DNA of 64,000 nucleotides from Mansonella perstans (Eukaryota; Nematoda; Chromadorea; Rhabditida; Onchocercidae). Below are positions 1 through 12,800 of this stretch, in pieces (positions within the stretch are counted from its first letter, which is position 1; each line of letters begins with the position of its first letter). The translations under genes were made by a program, and so were the position numbers. The stretch covers positions 5,001 through 69,000 of the forward strand of contig JBAMDO010000202.1 of the NCBI GenBank assembly GCA_037074765.1. The letters run 5' to 3'. The notes under the pieces were generated by a model, which was not told the origin of the DNA, ran no database searches, and was given only the letters and a program-made list of their open reading frames with translations.

Positions 1-324
1 CGACATAAAGTAAGTTCGTTTTAAGTTAGTATTACGCATTTTATTCTTTTCTTGCGAATTTTTTCAAATCTGTAAAATTTAATTTGCTTTTTCATTTTTT
101 AAAATTTTTATTATTTTGTACCTTCGTTTTATTCGAATCACTTCATTTTTATCGTTCTTTGCTTTTAAAAAAGTGAAAAAAGGGTTTATTTTTTTTCAAA
201 ATTTCATAACACTTTTTTTTTTTAAAAAAATCAGTCGCCTTGTTGTCATCATGATTTTTATTAATTTCTTATTTTGTTTTTCCTTTTCTTATTGTTTCTT
301 TAATGTTTCCAATTGTTTTTCAAG
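1..324. other. AT-rich non-coding sequence, probably an intron
   Basis: No exon could be recognised here. Because the first visible exon of the EEP gene starts mid-domain just to the right, this stretch is most simply an intron of that gene. It is almost pure A/T with long T runs. Confidence 0.5.
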
Positions 325-2863
325 ACGATTGAGCAGTCATTACATCAGATAAGTCGTGGTTTGGGTGTTAAAATAAAAATCGGAAATACAAATCATACAA
401 TTCACATATGGAATCTTCATTTGGAATATCAGTTAGTATTCAAAATAATTGTTAAATTATGCTTTTATCATTAAGAGCATGATTGTAATAAGAAAGAAAA
501 TCATTCATTATCTTTTCGAATAATACGGACAGCCAGCATTTCTAAAATTAGTAAAAAAATTAACTGTTTATTTAATTCTGTCTATCCAAGAAACTTCCTT
601 CTCTTTTTCGTTCTAACTCCCGTTTAATTATTTCAACCAATTGAAAATTTTCCTTCCTTTTTCATTCCTTATAATTGAAAAATTTTTGCATCAAATTTAA
701 ATGTTTTGATTTCTATTTTGATTGCTACTTTTTTTATTTTACTGTTTTTCTGGTCCCGTTAAAATTACCATAATGAATGATGGAATAGAAAATGAATGAA
801 ATTTTACCGGTTATCACTAATCTTTTATTAGAAACATTATTAAACTTTCATTAAGCTTGTAAATTTAATTTGGCCACAGTTATTTTGTGTATTTGTCGCC
901 AAATTGTACTTGCATTAGATAAAAGAGAAAAGGAAATCCTTTTGGCAAGTGAAATGGTGAAAATAACATTTTTTTTAAATTGATATGACTGATAATATGA
1001 AATATGGGAAATGTTTAAATTGAAAACAATCACTATAGAGATTATAAAAACTGATAAATAAAGAAAAAAAAGTGATTAGCATATCAATCATGATTCTTCA
1101 TATTTCAATACTAGAACTAAATACTCGAAGTAATGGAAGCAGGATAAGAGTTATATGAACAAAGGTCCAGAGATTACGATTATCTAAATCTTACGTGAAA
1201 TATCGTAGAAATTGATAGCATTATAAAGAAAGTTATCAGTATATCTTAGTGCATGTTTCTACAGTTTACATTCCAAAAACTTATGTGCCAGACGTTTTGA
1301 CTGCTTTGATCATTGCAGATCGTATGGGCCATATGCAGCATTTAATAAAATGGTCACTAAAAAAGAACAAATTATGGCTGGTGAAATGGCTGATGGCAAA
1401 GGTTTTTGTTTTTTTCCTTTGTCCTTTTCATTTATTATTAGCAACAAAACAAAATTAAATCTTTTCTTGCACCAAAATTTTTCATCTTTGAAAAAATATT
1501 TTATTCAGCTAAAACACTTATCAAATATTTTATTTCATCTTTTCCTTTTTTAAATACCTAGAATTATTTTTCATCAAACTACAAAATGAATAATTAATTT
1601 GACTGAGAAAAAAGTAATAATAGTTTTAGGTCGTTTCCAGAATATGCGAGAATTGTTAGTGGATGATCATTTTCAAGCTGCAGTTGAAAATTCAACCGCT
1701 GAACCGTTAATTGTTTGTGGAGATTTTAATTCACCATCACATCTGGACTGGATCAATCAGACAAGGTTAGAATCTTTGTAACGCAACATTTCATCTTTTA
1801 TAAATTCAAAAAAAAAAAATAAAAAACTAATTCATTAAAGATGAGAAAAAGCTCCTTTCTTATTTTAAGAGCCAATTTAACACCTTGAAAATTAATTCAT
1901 GTCGGATTTCAAATCTATAAAAATAATTAAAATGAATGTGAAGTGAAGATGAGTGCACTCAGAAACTTGAAATATAGAAAATATACAAAAAATTGACACT
2001 TAAGAAAGATTTTTACTTAGTATATCTTCAAGCTTTTTTATTCTTCTTTTTTAAATTAACATTTGTAAATAATAAAAAGCTAGAAAAATAGAGTTTGGTT
2101 AATTAGTAAAATAAAAATAAAATTTTGAATATGAACCAAGTGTGATTAAAATGACAGAGTGGAAATTTTCGGAAGTTAATTTTAGAAGTAATAGAGAAAT
2201 GTTCAAGAAAGCTTTTTTACAATGCAAAATTGCGAATAAATTTAATTTTAGTTTTAATATATTGATACAAATAAGCATTCCTGCTTGTTTCAGCTTTCTC
2301 CACGGTAACTGGAAATTTGAGTGGCCAACAACGCAAATGTTGGAAAAGGAAGCTGGAATGAAAGATTCTTATCGTGAGCTACATCCACAAGTTCTTCAAA
2401 ATCCAGGTTCATTTTAGTTTGCAGAAAACATTAATTTTTATTCAAAGATCAAACTTGTATATAATATTTAAACATTGGAAAATCAGCTTCTTTTTTATGT
2501 TCAAAATGCAAAAGCAGTTGGAAAAACATTCGGTCGAATCATTTGAAGGCCAAAGATGACTGACTGTCGATAACATATTACATATTGATCATGAAAGGCA
2601 TATGACGTCTTTAAAAAGCAAAATATTTCATAATATTAGGAATAACATGGTCAACAGTGGAAAAAACGACCAGTAGTGGTTGGAGCTGGACAATACCGGA
2701 ACCTCAGGACCGAATTGATTATATCTTTTATCGTGGTCATATTTCTCCCATAGAGTCATATACATATCAGGGTCGTGCACCTGTTCATCCCAAACCATTT
2801 CACTGGAAAAATGATTATCCATCTGATCATTTTGCTGTTATTACCACTTTCCGTTTAATGTAA
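325..2863 (+). CDS. Endonuclease/exonuclease/phosphatase (EEP) family hydrolase, 5'-partial
   Basis: Metal-dependent phosphoesterase of the EEP (DNase I-like) fold; the substrate cannot be told from sequence. Predicted exons are 325-431, 1319-1401, 1630-1765, 2294-2406 and 2640-2863, and all phases close. The catalytic signatures appear in the right order: an IWNLHLEYQ strand followed by YGPYAAFN, the metal/acid motif GDFN (exon 3), DRIDYIF and the terminal YPSDHFAV with its Asp-His pair. Exon 4 carries a linker that aligns with bacterial and nematode EEP hydrolases (FLHGNWKFEWP, then a PGITW junction). The gene lacks its N-terminal strand and conserved Asn/Glu residues, which must lie left of the window. 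The acceptor at 323-324 (TTTTTCAAG) is not ideal. It converges on the MCFD2-like gene. The family assignment is strong; the physiological role is unknown. Confidence 0.85.
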
Positions 2864-3059
2864 TTTCCACAATTTCTCTGAGAAGGAAAGAATTCCACCA
2901 AGTCCTAAAAATCATTTACCAAGACTAAATTATGTAGTTTGTTGCTAATATTTATACCGAAATTTACTCCCGTCTTTTTTTAATATCAATTGTTTGAATG
3001 CAATTTCAATTGAAATCGATCTTTATTAATTTCAAAAATGCAATGAATGTGTTTTGCCA

Positions 3060-3065
3060 AATAAA
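3060..3065 (+). terminator. AATAAA polyadenylation signal candidate
   Basis: A perfect AATAAA hexamer about 200 bases past the stop codon of the EEP gene and before the convergent neighbour. In such A-rich DNA the hexamer alone is weak evidence. Confidence 0.4.
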
Positions 3066-3277
3066 TGATGAAATGCTTGAAAACAATAGCAATAGTAATA
3101 TCCTTTAACAGAAAAAATAGCAAAACAAAAACCATTGAAATGGTCAACGAGATTAGAAACATGAAAATAAAAGATTATAGCAATCCTGTAAATCTTTCTC
3201 AGCTTGTTCAAATAATTTAGAAAAAATTAGAAATAGCAGCACTGGAAACGCTCAAAGAAAAAAGATATCGATAGGTT

Positions 3278-4835
3278 TCAAACGATTTGCTTGAATTCAA
3301 CATATGTTATATAACCATCATCATCGATGTCCAATTTTCGTAGTGTTTCAGAGACTATATTTTCCAGTACTGCTTCAGAAATTACTTCTTCTTTGCTTGC
3401 TGAAATTATAAATGCATCAGTTTTGGAATGAATAGGTTTAAATGAAGTATTTAACTGCCCAGTCCTTATATTAATGATTTTTTAAAGCTTTTTTATTGTC
3501 TCTTTTGTAAGAATTTGAATATTGACAGCAAATCACAATTAAAATAAGAATATCACAGCGAAAAAAGTTTCCAATAAGAGTGTCTTTCATAATTCTATTT
3601 TTTAAGACTAAAACTGTTACTATGTTATTTTATCAAATTTTGATAAGAAAAAAAAGATATTAATAAAATTAACTATTCATTTCTTCGTACAAATGATTTA
3701 TTTCTTTTATAAGCTCGATACCATCAATTTTCCCATCTTTGTTAGAATCATGCATTAGGAAATAATGAAAAGCTTCCAAATCATTGTTTAATGACATTTT
3801 GTCAACGTCTATATCCCGTTCCAAGTGTTTTTTAATATGTCTAAAAAAAAAAAGTTGAATCGCAATATGTTTACAATAACAAGCAAACAGGTTAGAGATA
3901 TACAATTTCAAGTTATTTAAGTTATTGTTAAGTTGTTTGAAAGTATTCATGAAATATGTAGTAGTAAGATGCACTTAAGTAAAATGATTATTAAAAACTT
4001 TCAAAATTATGATTTATTATATTGATACAGCTAAAAACTAATCACTCATGAGGTTGCAGTTTTCCAGGTTTGCCAACATAAAAAAAAACTTGAGCAAGAA
4101 AAAATAAAAAGCACCAATAAAAAAGCTTATGTAAAAATAAGTTGCAAACAGGAAGTTTACAATCAAATATCTAATAAATGACTAAAAATAAAATTGCATA
4201 ACTTGTACAACAATGCTTAAAACTACAAATGAATTTAATAAAAACATTTTATCGTATTGTCAATATCAAAAGAGTTAAAAAATTACGCTGTATTGTGTAA
4301 TGCATCTTTCTCCCCAAATTTCACTGGCGCTGAAATAATTGAAAAATTTTGTCAGTTCAAAATATCAATTTATCACTTAATGCCAGAAACGAAATGTAAA
4401 TGGAGTATTCATGCAAAAATAGAAAAATCGAAAGTGAAAAAAATCGAGATATTTTCTCATTTTTACTTTCTTGTGTCTTTTCTCCTACTATAGAACTCCT
4501 CAAGTAATTTGTTTATCATTATAAATTGCATAAATTGCACAATAAAATGCAAATAAATGCAATGCAATTTATTGTTATCATCGAATTAAAATAGTTTTTT
4601 AATTATCAATTTACTTATCATTGAATTAAAATGGTACTTTTAAAAGATACGTCAAATTAGTGCAGTACTTTCAAATTTACAAACCTGGCGGTGGTGGTGG
4701 TGGTGGTGGTGATGGTGATGGTCGGGATGATAAAATTTCACCATCATCTTGAGCTGATGGTAAAATTAGGGTAATAAGAATAATAATTTGCAATGTAGTG
4801 GTAAAGAAAACGTCATGTTTATGATAATATACCAT
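3278..4835 (-). CDS. MCFD2: MCFD2-like secreted EF-hand protein
   Basis: Four exons, 4835-4685, 4088-4046, 3840-3674 and 3399-3278, give a 160-residue protein with every phase closing. Residues 1-32 look like a signal peptide: a short basic/polar start, a hydrophobic run (LQIIILITLILP), then Ser-Ala-Gln. A proline run of about nine follows, then an HIKKHLE helix typical of the MCFD2/CGREF1 family. Two canonical calcium loops are present: DSNKDGKIDGIE (about 96-107) and DIDDDGYITYVE (about 144-155), the second close to the C-terminus as in MCFD2. Known family role: MCFD2 binds LMAN1/ERGIC-53 and exports glycoprotein cargo from the ER. The same role here is inferred. The acceptor of exon 2 (CTCAAG before nine Ts) is unusual, so that small exon is the least certain part. 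CGREF1-like is the alternative name. Confidence 0.85.
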
Positions 4836-6846
4836 AGCTGTCAATAAGAACTTTAATAGATCAATAATTCGATAATCGATAATCGGTAATTGATAATGTC
4901 ACAAATACTGATGCACATTGAAGACAAACAAAGTGTTTTGATAAACTTAAAATTGGATCATATCAAGAGATAAGCGTAAAAAATAAAATTGTACATAGCC
5001 AATCGAATGATTTATGATATTTGAACAGAACTAATAATAACAATATTATTAATATTAATTACAGTAATAATAATAATAATAATATCGATAACAAAACATT
5101 AATAGTAGTTATTGTGGTAGTGGCAATTATAATAATAGTGATAATAATAGTAATAAACAATAATAATAATAATGTTATTAATAGCTGACGTCATAGAATT
5201 ACAATGGTAATTTACGTATATAGAAATATTTTAGTGTAAATGTATTAAAAAAAAAAACTATAAAATTTCAATTTATTTAATTTATGTTTAACTTATGAAT
5301 TTAACTTATGTTTAACTTATGAATGCGCTATAAGAGAGAAGCAATCTAACATTATAGTATTATAATGATAGTTAATACTAAATATCTAAATACTATTATC
5401 AATAACTGCAGATAAGTGCATTAAAAATTTGGAAAATCGAAAATTTCCTATTATTATATTATTTAACCTATTCAGTGTATCAAAATGAAATGAGAGAAAA
5501 AATGAAGGAAATTATTTTCGCTACTTATTTACAAATAAACTTCTTATCATCAATTTATCAGTACAATTAAATAAGATCAAATTACCTAAGAAAACCAAAA
5601 ATCTTTTTAAATAAATTTTTGAAATTTTAAATTTAATTTGAGTAAGAAGAGAGAGAGAAAAAGAGATAGTTCTAAAAAGCGGAAAAAACAAATTGAATTA
5701 TTTGAAATGAAATTGAAATTTTCAAATTAGCCTATTGCCTGTTAGAGTCTCGTAGTCCCAGGCTCAATTTCAAGTCTCAACCTTAGCCGTAAATGATACG
5801 TGAAAGAGAAGGGATGAGGAGAATCCCAATGATCGGTATAGAACATTCCGGAACATAAAGAGAAAAGAAATTCCAAAAATGGCGCGAAAAATTTTATGCA
5901 AATTTTACGTGTTTTACACTTTCTTAATGCATTAAGTTTAAGTGTTTTGCCATCTTTGGCTTTCAAATGAAAGAATTACTTAAAATCAAATTCGTTTATA
6001 AGTTTTTGCGTGCATTTCTTCCCTTTACGTGCATTTCTGCGTGAATTTATGATTTTTTTTGGTTTCTTCAAATTAAATTTTCATTCAAATTATTTCAACT
6101 TTCAACTGAGCAAATATGCGTGCACAAATTTTTTTGTTTCTTTTCTTTTTTCGTTTAATTATTAAGAGAAAGCTAAGCAATCAAATCAAAATTTGAGATT
6201 TAATTTTTAAATTCAAGCAATCTGCGAAAGCACTCGTGAAACGGATTATTTTCAAAAGCATGAAAATAAATCCAAAATAATTGAAAAATGGAATTAGGAT
6301 GGATTTTAAACTAGAAAGTGGATAGAATAAGAAAAAAATAATAAAAAATTTGAAAAAAAACTTAAATATAGGAATTTTATTACCGAAACTAATTGTGCTC
6401 AATAAAGTTGATTTTAAAATTGAAATAGTCGGTAAAATATATTTTGCGTGGAAATTTCATTCAAATTGCATGAAAAAGTATTGGTCAGAAATTTTGTTTA
6501 TCAAATTTCTACATGAAATTTATTAAAAAAGATTGAATTTTTAATGATTTCAAAAATGCCTGTGAAAGATATTTAAATTTCGATGAATTTTCTAAGAACA
6601 AATTTTGTTCGAAATTGATTTTTATTTGAAAAGGCAATGAAAATTCATCAGATTATGAATTTTTTGTAAAAAAAAATCGTCCTAAAATATTAGATAAAAT
6701 TATTGCAGAAAAAATTTCAACAAATTTATATCATAAAATTGCTTAAAAAATTGTTATTGAAATTTCTGGAAAATAATTTTTGTAAGTTATCAAATTTCAA
6801 TAAATTTAAGCTATAAAATTATATTTGCAATTTGTATGCATTGTAG
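4836..6846. other. Divergent intergenic region with TAA-rich simple sequence
   Basis: About 2 kb between the start codons of the MCFD2-like gene (-) and msh-5 (+), so it should hold both promoters. An interrupted TAA/AAT tract runs from about 5040 to 5175. A short direct repeat of TTTAACTTATG-like units lies at about 5284-5325. No coding exon was recognised. Confidence 0.5.
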
Positions 6847-9800
6847 ATGTCAACTAGAGTTTTATCAGTGCATTATAACCGGAATAGACTGGGCGCTGCA
6901 TGTTATGATCAAGAAACGGCTACAGTATTCCTGTTAATCGATCTATTAGAGGATGAAGATGATTTCCGGATGGTACATTCTTGTGAGTTACAGGGAACAG
7001 TTCAATTAATTTAGTTTAAAATTATTATCAATTATTGTTATTTGATTATTTTTATCAATTTTATAACAGCTGAAAATGTACTTTTAAGAAATAGAAATAT
7101 CCATGAGTGATAATTCTGGGATGTCAAATACTTTTGTGGTGACAATTTCTCCTGATTGATATTTTTCCAGTTCTACATTCATTTTATTGTTTCTTTCTTT
7201 TTTTTTTTGCAAATGCTAAATTTTAAAGCATTATCAGAGCATTATCAATGTATGCTCAAAAATTTCCAAATTTTGAAATCTTTGAAGTTTTGAAGTTTTA
7301 AAACAAAGGCTATTTTCATGAAATGACCAACGTAAACGGACCAATATAATTTCATGCTTCACATCTCATGCAAAATGTAAAATTCCCAAAGATTCATAAT
7401 TTCTTTAATTTCTCAATTAAAATAAGCAGGAAAAAGAATAAAGAAAAAGTTTCGTGACTTTGAAATAAGTGTGATTCATTCACTTGAACCAAGGCTTTTT
7501 TAAACCTTTTCAGGGCTTAAAAAAATTCATAATTTTTAGTAAGAAGCAAAGCGTCAATCTTCCAGTTAATCTTTAAAAATGTTCCAAAGTTAAACTGAAC
7601 CTTTTTAAAGAGATAAATTTGATAAATTTTCGGTAACTTAAATTTTGTCATAAGTATTTTTTTTTTGAATTGCAGAAAAAAATAATATAAAGAGATTAGA
7701 GAAGAAATTCGGCTTAGAGAATAGATCGTTATGGAATATTTGAGTTATATTTTACATAGATAAATTTGAATCTAATTTCTTTCTTACTTCAATACTTTTA
7801 TTACAGTGCTACTGCAATTAGAACCATCAATTGTGATTGCTAGTAAAATGCAAGATGTTAATCTTATCGCTAAACTTAACAAATTATGTAAGTTTAACCG
7901 AACATTGGACTAAACTTTTCTAAATCAATAAATTTATAATAATTTAATAAAATTTTTCATTAGTAGAATGTTCCTTTCTTGCTTGCTACATAATTTTGAT
8001 CAATGAAATAAAATGTATTATTGTTATAAAACAACAAACCGTCATTATCATTATCAAAATCTTCATTATAATCATTATAAAATTCTTGTAATTATTATAA
8101 AAAGCATAATTATGATCATTTAGATTGTTTTAAGCAGTATTTTTTGTTCATTAATGGCTTTAAAAGGTTTTGGCGAGAGAAATAGCATTGCTACCGAAAT
8201 ACCGGACAAACAAAACGAACAGGTGAACACTGTGGTAAAAGAAGAAGAAATGAATGAACAAGATGAGAATGTTGATGAAAATGAAGAAGAAAGGCCGATT
8301 ATTGCATTACATTTGATGCCAAGTGTTGCTTACAGTTCGTTCATTTTTTCCAATCTTAATAAATAAATCATTATGGTATTAAAATGATTAGTTAAATGAA
8401 TCATTATGGAATTATTAATTGCTTACCAGCAATTAATGATCAACAAATATTCTACAGAATTTAATAGTTATTTGTGCGAGTTATATTTTATATTTATATA
8501 TTTTCAGATTTTGAGGATGCTAGGAAACGTATTTTGCCGCTTTTTGAATCGTTGAATTCATCTAATGAAGAAAATAACCTTCGATTAGCATTTCGAATAG
8601 ATTTGACAGCCACAAATATGGTTAGTCAACTAATAAGTTATTGATGATACTTTACTTTATCAATTGACATATATTGAGGAGAAGTGCTTAATCTAAATGC
8701 CTAATATATTGTTTTTTTTTCTTTTTTCTCCGATCAGTTTCATAATTTAAACAATATTATAATATTTTTCTTACATAGGGGTTTGTTTTTATGCTTTTAT
8801 TTCAGTAAAAAGACTGCCACTTCTGTCTAAAACTTTACTCTGAATGTTTATTGTGGAGTATATCTGAACATTTCATTGCATTTCTTCTTCTCTCTTAATT
8901 TTCCTTAATTGTTCAATTTTTAGATTTCCGCTTTTGGTGCTTTGTTGAAATATTTGGACGCAGTACGGTTAGGCGTTGAATTCGAAGATATCAATACAAA
9001 AACACCTATCACAAACATTAAAACGATTACATTGTCCGTTTTTTTTATTTTTGAATTTAAAATTCATCAAATATTTTCTCGGAAATATTTTGTGTTACAA
9101 ATCTTGTTACAGATCAACTTTTTTCTTATTTCAGAGAGGAAATAGTGGAGATGGATGATAATTCGAGACGTGCGTTGCAGATTTTCCAGGATGAACTACA
9201 TCTGTCAGTCTGTAAACCGTACACATTTGGCAGTGGCCTTGAAGGGATTAGTTTGTTTCGTATGTGTAATCGATGTCAATCAAAAAATGGCGTAGCTTTA
9301 CTCCGGTATTTTTCATTCGTGTGACAAAATTGCATGAAATAAAATTTTAGTTCTAATCATTAAACAAGATTTGCAATTCTTAATTATTAATTATCTTGTA
9401 TTTGAGTAATACTTAAAGCATTACTTCGACATTCTTTATTCATTTGCAGTTATAATGAAAATTTACAATTCTTTATAATTATTCTTATAATGACTTGAAA
9501 AGTGTTTTAATTTTGTAGTTTCAGATGTAAGCCTGTTCTAACGCAATTGATAGACTATCTTTTTTTAATTAATTCAAAAATTACATCTTCCAGATTCAAA
9601 GTTTAATAGAAGCTTATTTGAATTTTTGTATCCTGGTTTAACTTTTCCATAAATTTTTTGAGTTCACGAATATATTTTACCCAAATATATTTCCTTTAAA
9701 ATTGAAAAAAATTTTATTTGAGGCGTTGGTTCGAGCGACCAACAACAAATCGAGAAACATTAACAAATCGTGTAACAGCCATTCATTATTTTGTACAAGA

Positions 9801-12800
9801 CTGCAACTTGGATGCAGCTGATTTCATACGAATAAGACTAAAGAAAATTTGCATTTTAAAAGTATGATATGCTTTTTTCACTTCTGCTGTTTTAAAATCT
9901 TTTCTTTACTATTTCATATTTCTGGTTTTGTAAGGTTATCAACGGAAAAAGCTATTGCTAATAGCATCAAACAGGACAGTATTAAAAGTACAATTTTTGA
10001 ATTTTCCCTATAAAGTGAAATGAACTTAACGTTGCAATTATAATCATAGCATATTGTTGACATCAATATGCATATAATTTATTTAGTGTTAATTTTTAAT
10101 TTGTTGAAACTGTTAAATTGAAAATACCCGTGTCACTTGCACTTTGCAATCTTACCAAAATTATTTCAGGGAATTCTCAAACGTGTAAAATCTCAACGCT
10201 TGACACTAAATGATTGGCGAAATCTTTATACGGTACCATTTAATGTTTTGTCGTAAAATTTTGCAGGAAAAAGGATTAAAATACGGGCGTTAATTTTTAG
10301 TGCATAACCACTTTTTTCCCCAATCATTTTAAAAATTTGCAGTTACTAAACTCTAAAATTTGAAATTAACATGGTAAAGTGATTAATTAAATCTTATCAT
10401 TCCTCAAAACAAAAAGATGTGTCAGTTAAATGTGACACACTGTAATCATTAATGAATCACCGTACAAATTAAATAAGATTAAAATTACTGAATACTATTG
10501 CTATTGCTTCTCAATTTTTTTTTGCTTCTTTTTACTCTTTTTCCTAAGATCTCTCTACTAAAACTATCATATGCTTAATTTAAACTTTATATTTTGAAAG
10601 TGATTTTTCAACATCACTTAGAACGGTAAAGTACAACTGCAAAGAATATAAGTGATTCAAATATTCACATGCATTAATTAAACTTAACTTATTCGAAATA
10701 CAGTCCTAGCTTATTTTTAAAGACATGCAATACAGCACAACAAATTATGGATTACATTAAAATGCGGGGAATAAAACTTGCCTTATTTGACGATGAAATA
10801 CGAATGGTTGGAAAAGATATTGCACGTATCACAGCTGTCATCTTCGAAGTTGTATGTTTATTACTTTAAGCTTATCAATTCATCAACTTTTCATCAACAT
10901 ATTCACTTGCATTTTTTTCATTTAATTCGTCTCGCTTTTCTTAAAAAATTATTTCCCAGTATTCTAAGAAACTAAACAATGATCCAAACGATAGAAATGA
11001 AATCATGTTTTGTTTTTTTTTTTTTAAAGTATATTTAATTTCTTGCTTAATTAATGGATATTTATGCTAATATTTTCAACAGAATCATTTTATTGTCGTA
11101 TATATATAAATTTTCATATATATATAGTTCTCTGAACAATTTAATTTACTCATGTGCCTTTTTTAACAGATCAATTTTTCGGAATCTTTTGTGGAAAATC
11201 GATTTGTCGTAAATGCAAATATTGACAGCAGTTTGGATCAATGTAAAGTGTTGCTTTTTTGCGAATTTACAAATTTCAGTACTTTTTTTTAAAATTAGAT
11301 AAAGTAAATTAACGTTGTTTTTCAAGTCTGAAAATGTTATAAATTTTTTCTTTTTTATGTTGTTTGCTTCAAGTCTAAGAAATATTGCAATTTTTTTGAT
11401 TTTTTCGAATCAAATTTTATTCTTAAAATGATTTTTCACATAATTTGAAGAATAGAATGCCTATAAGTAACATTATAAATCCAAATTAATGCTAAAGTTT
11501 TTTGATAAAATGTTTTCAATTTGCAGTGAAGAAACTGTACACATCATTACCAGAAACACTGACACGTATTGCAAAAATGGAAGCTACAACTTTCAGTAGG
11601 ATTATTTCATATTTCCTTTTTTTCTTTTTTTTTTCTCTTTTTTTACTTCTCTTTTACGAAATTAAGGAAATTTGAAGGAGTGAAAGTTGAGTGACGACAA
11701 AGAAATTTGTGAAAATTTGAAGAATCGGTAAAGAAAAATTATATTTTGATAAAATATTCTTTTTCCAGATGTACCAACATCGGTATGTTACATACCAATG
11801 TTTGGTTATTTGTTAGTAGTACCAAAAAATACGAAATTTCTGCAGTCCGTTCAAAACGGAATTGAACTTTTGTACGAGACAGATAATGCAATACACGTGA
11901 AAACTGATCGAATGCGTGAACTTGATCGAGAAATTGGTGATATAAAAATGGAAATAATTGACATTGAGACAAATGCAATGTTGAGGTTTGTTTCACTTCT
12001 TAATTTTCATCAAAATTCTTGAAATAATCTAAAATCTGATGGAAATAATTCGAAGCTGATGGTGCTATTATTGTATGAAGAAATTCAAATACATCAGTCC
12101 ATAAATTAAATATGACTCTCACTTCCGTTATTCTTTCAGTATTTTATGATTCAGTCTGCAATATACTAGAATAGTTTTTCGCCATCTTTCTCAATTAATA
12201 AAAATATGTGAGAAAAATTATAGCACTTTTTGATGTCACCTTCACTATAGTTTATTGCTACTTTCATTTTTCATTGTTAATTTTCGAAGATTTTTACCAG
12301 ATCACTTTATTTAACTCTAGTTTAACCATCAAGAACACCTTTTTCATATATTTTTGTGATCTATACTTATTCATTATATTTGAATGTTATCAAAAAGTCT
12401 CGTAGAAGCTTATTTCTGTTCTTGATTTCTGCTTGAGAACAAAGATAATGATGTAAGATAGTGTTGAGGTTCACCAATTTAGACTGAAACAATTAATTAG
12501 CCGATATGATAAAGCTATTCGTCAAGCAGTACGCATTTGTGCAGCGTTGGATTGCATCATTTCACTTGCGCTAACAGCTCGTGAGTATGACTGGTATTGT
12601 CCCCGATATGTGGATGAATCTGTAATTGATGTTGCTGATGGAAGGCATGCTATCATGGAATTGCTATCGAAGAGTAAATTCATTTCAAACCCAATCCGGT
12701 AAACAAAAAAATGGATTTTGTTTTTCTTTTTTTTTTTTTTTTAATTTAGAAAGATTAAATAGTTACAAATGATTTGTGATATTGATAAACATATGTTGGA

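Noticed and set aside
1249..1318. Coding extension leftwards from the 1319 exon of the EEP gene
   Set aside because: The phase-2 acceptor at 1317-1318 joins cleanly to the exon ending at 431, and the frame to the left has no similarity to the family.
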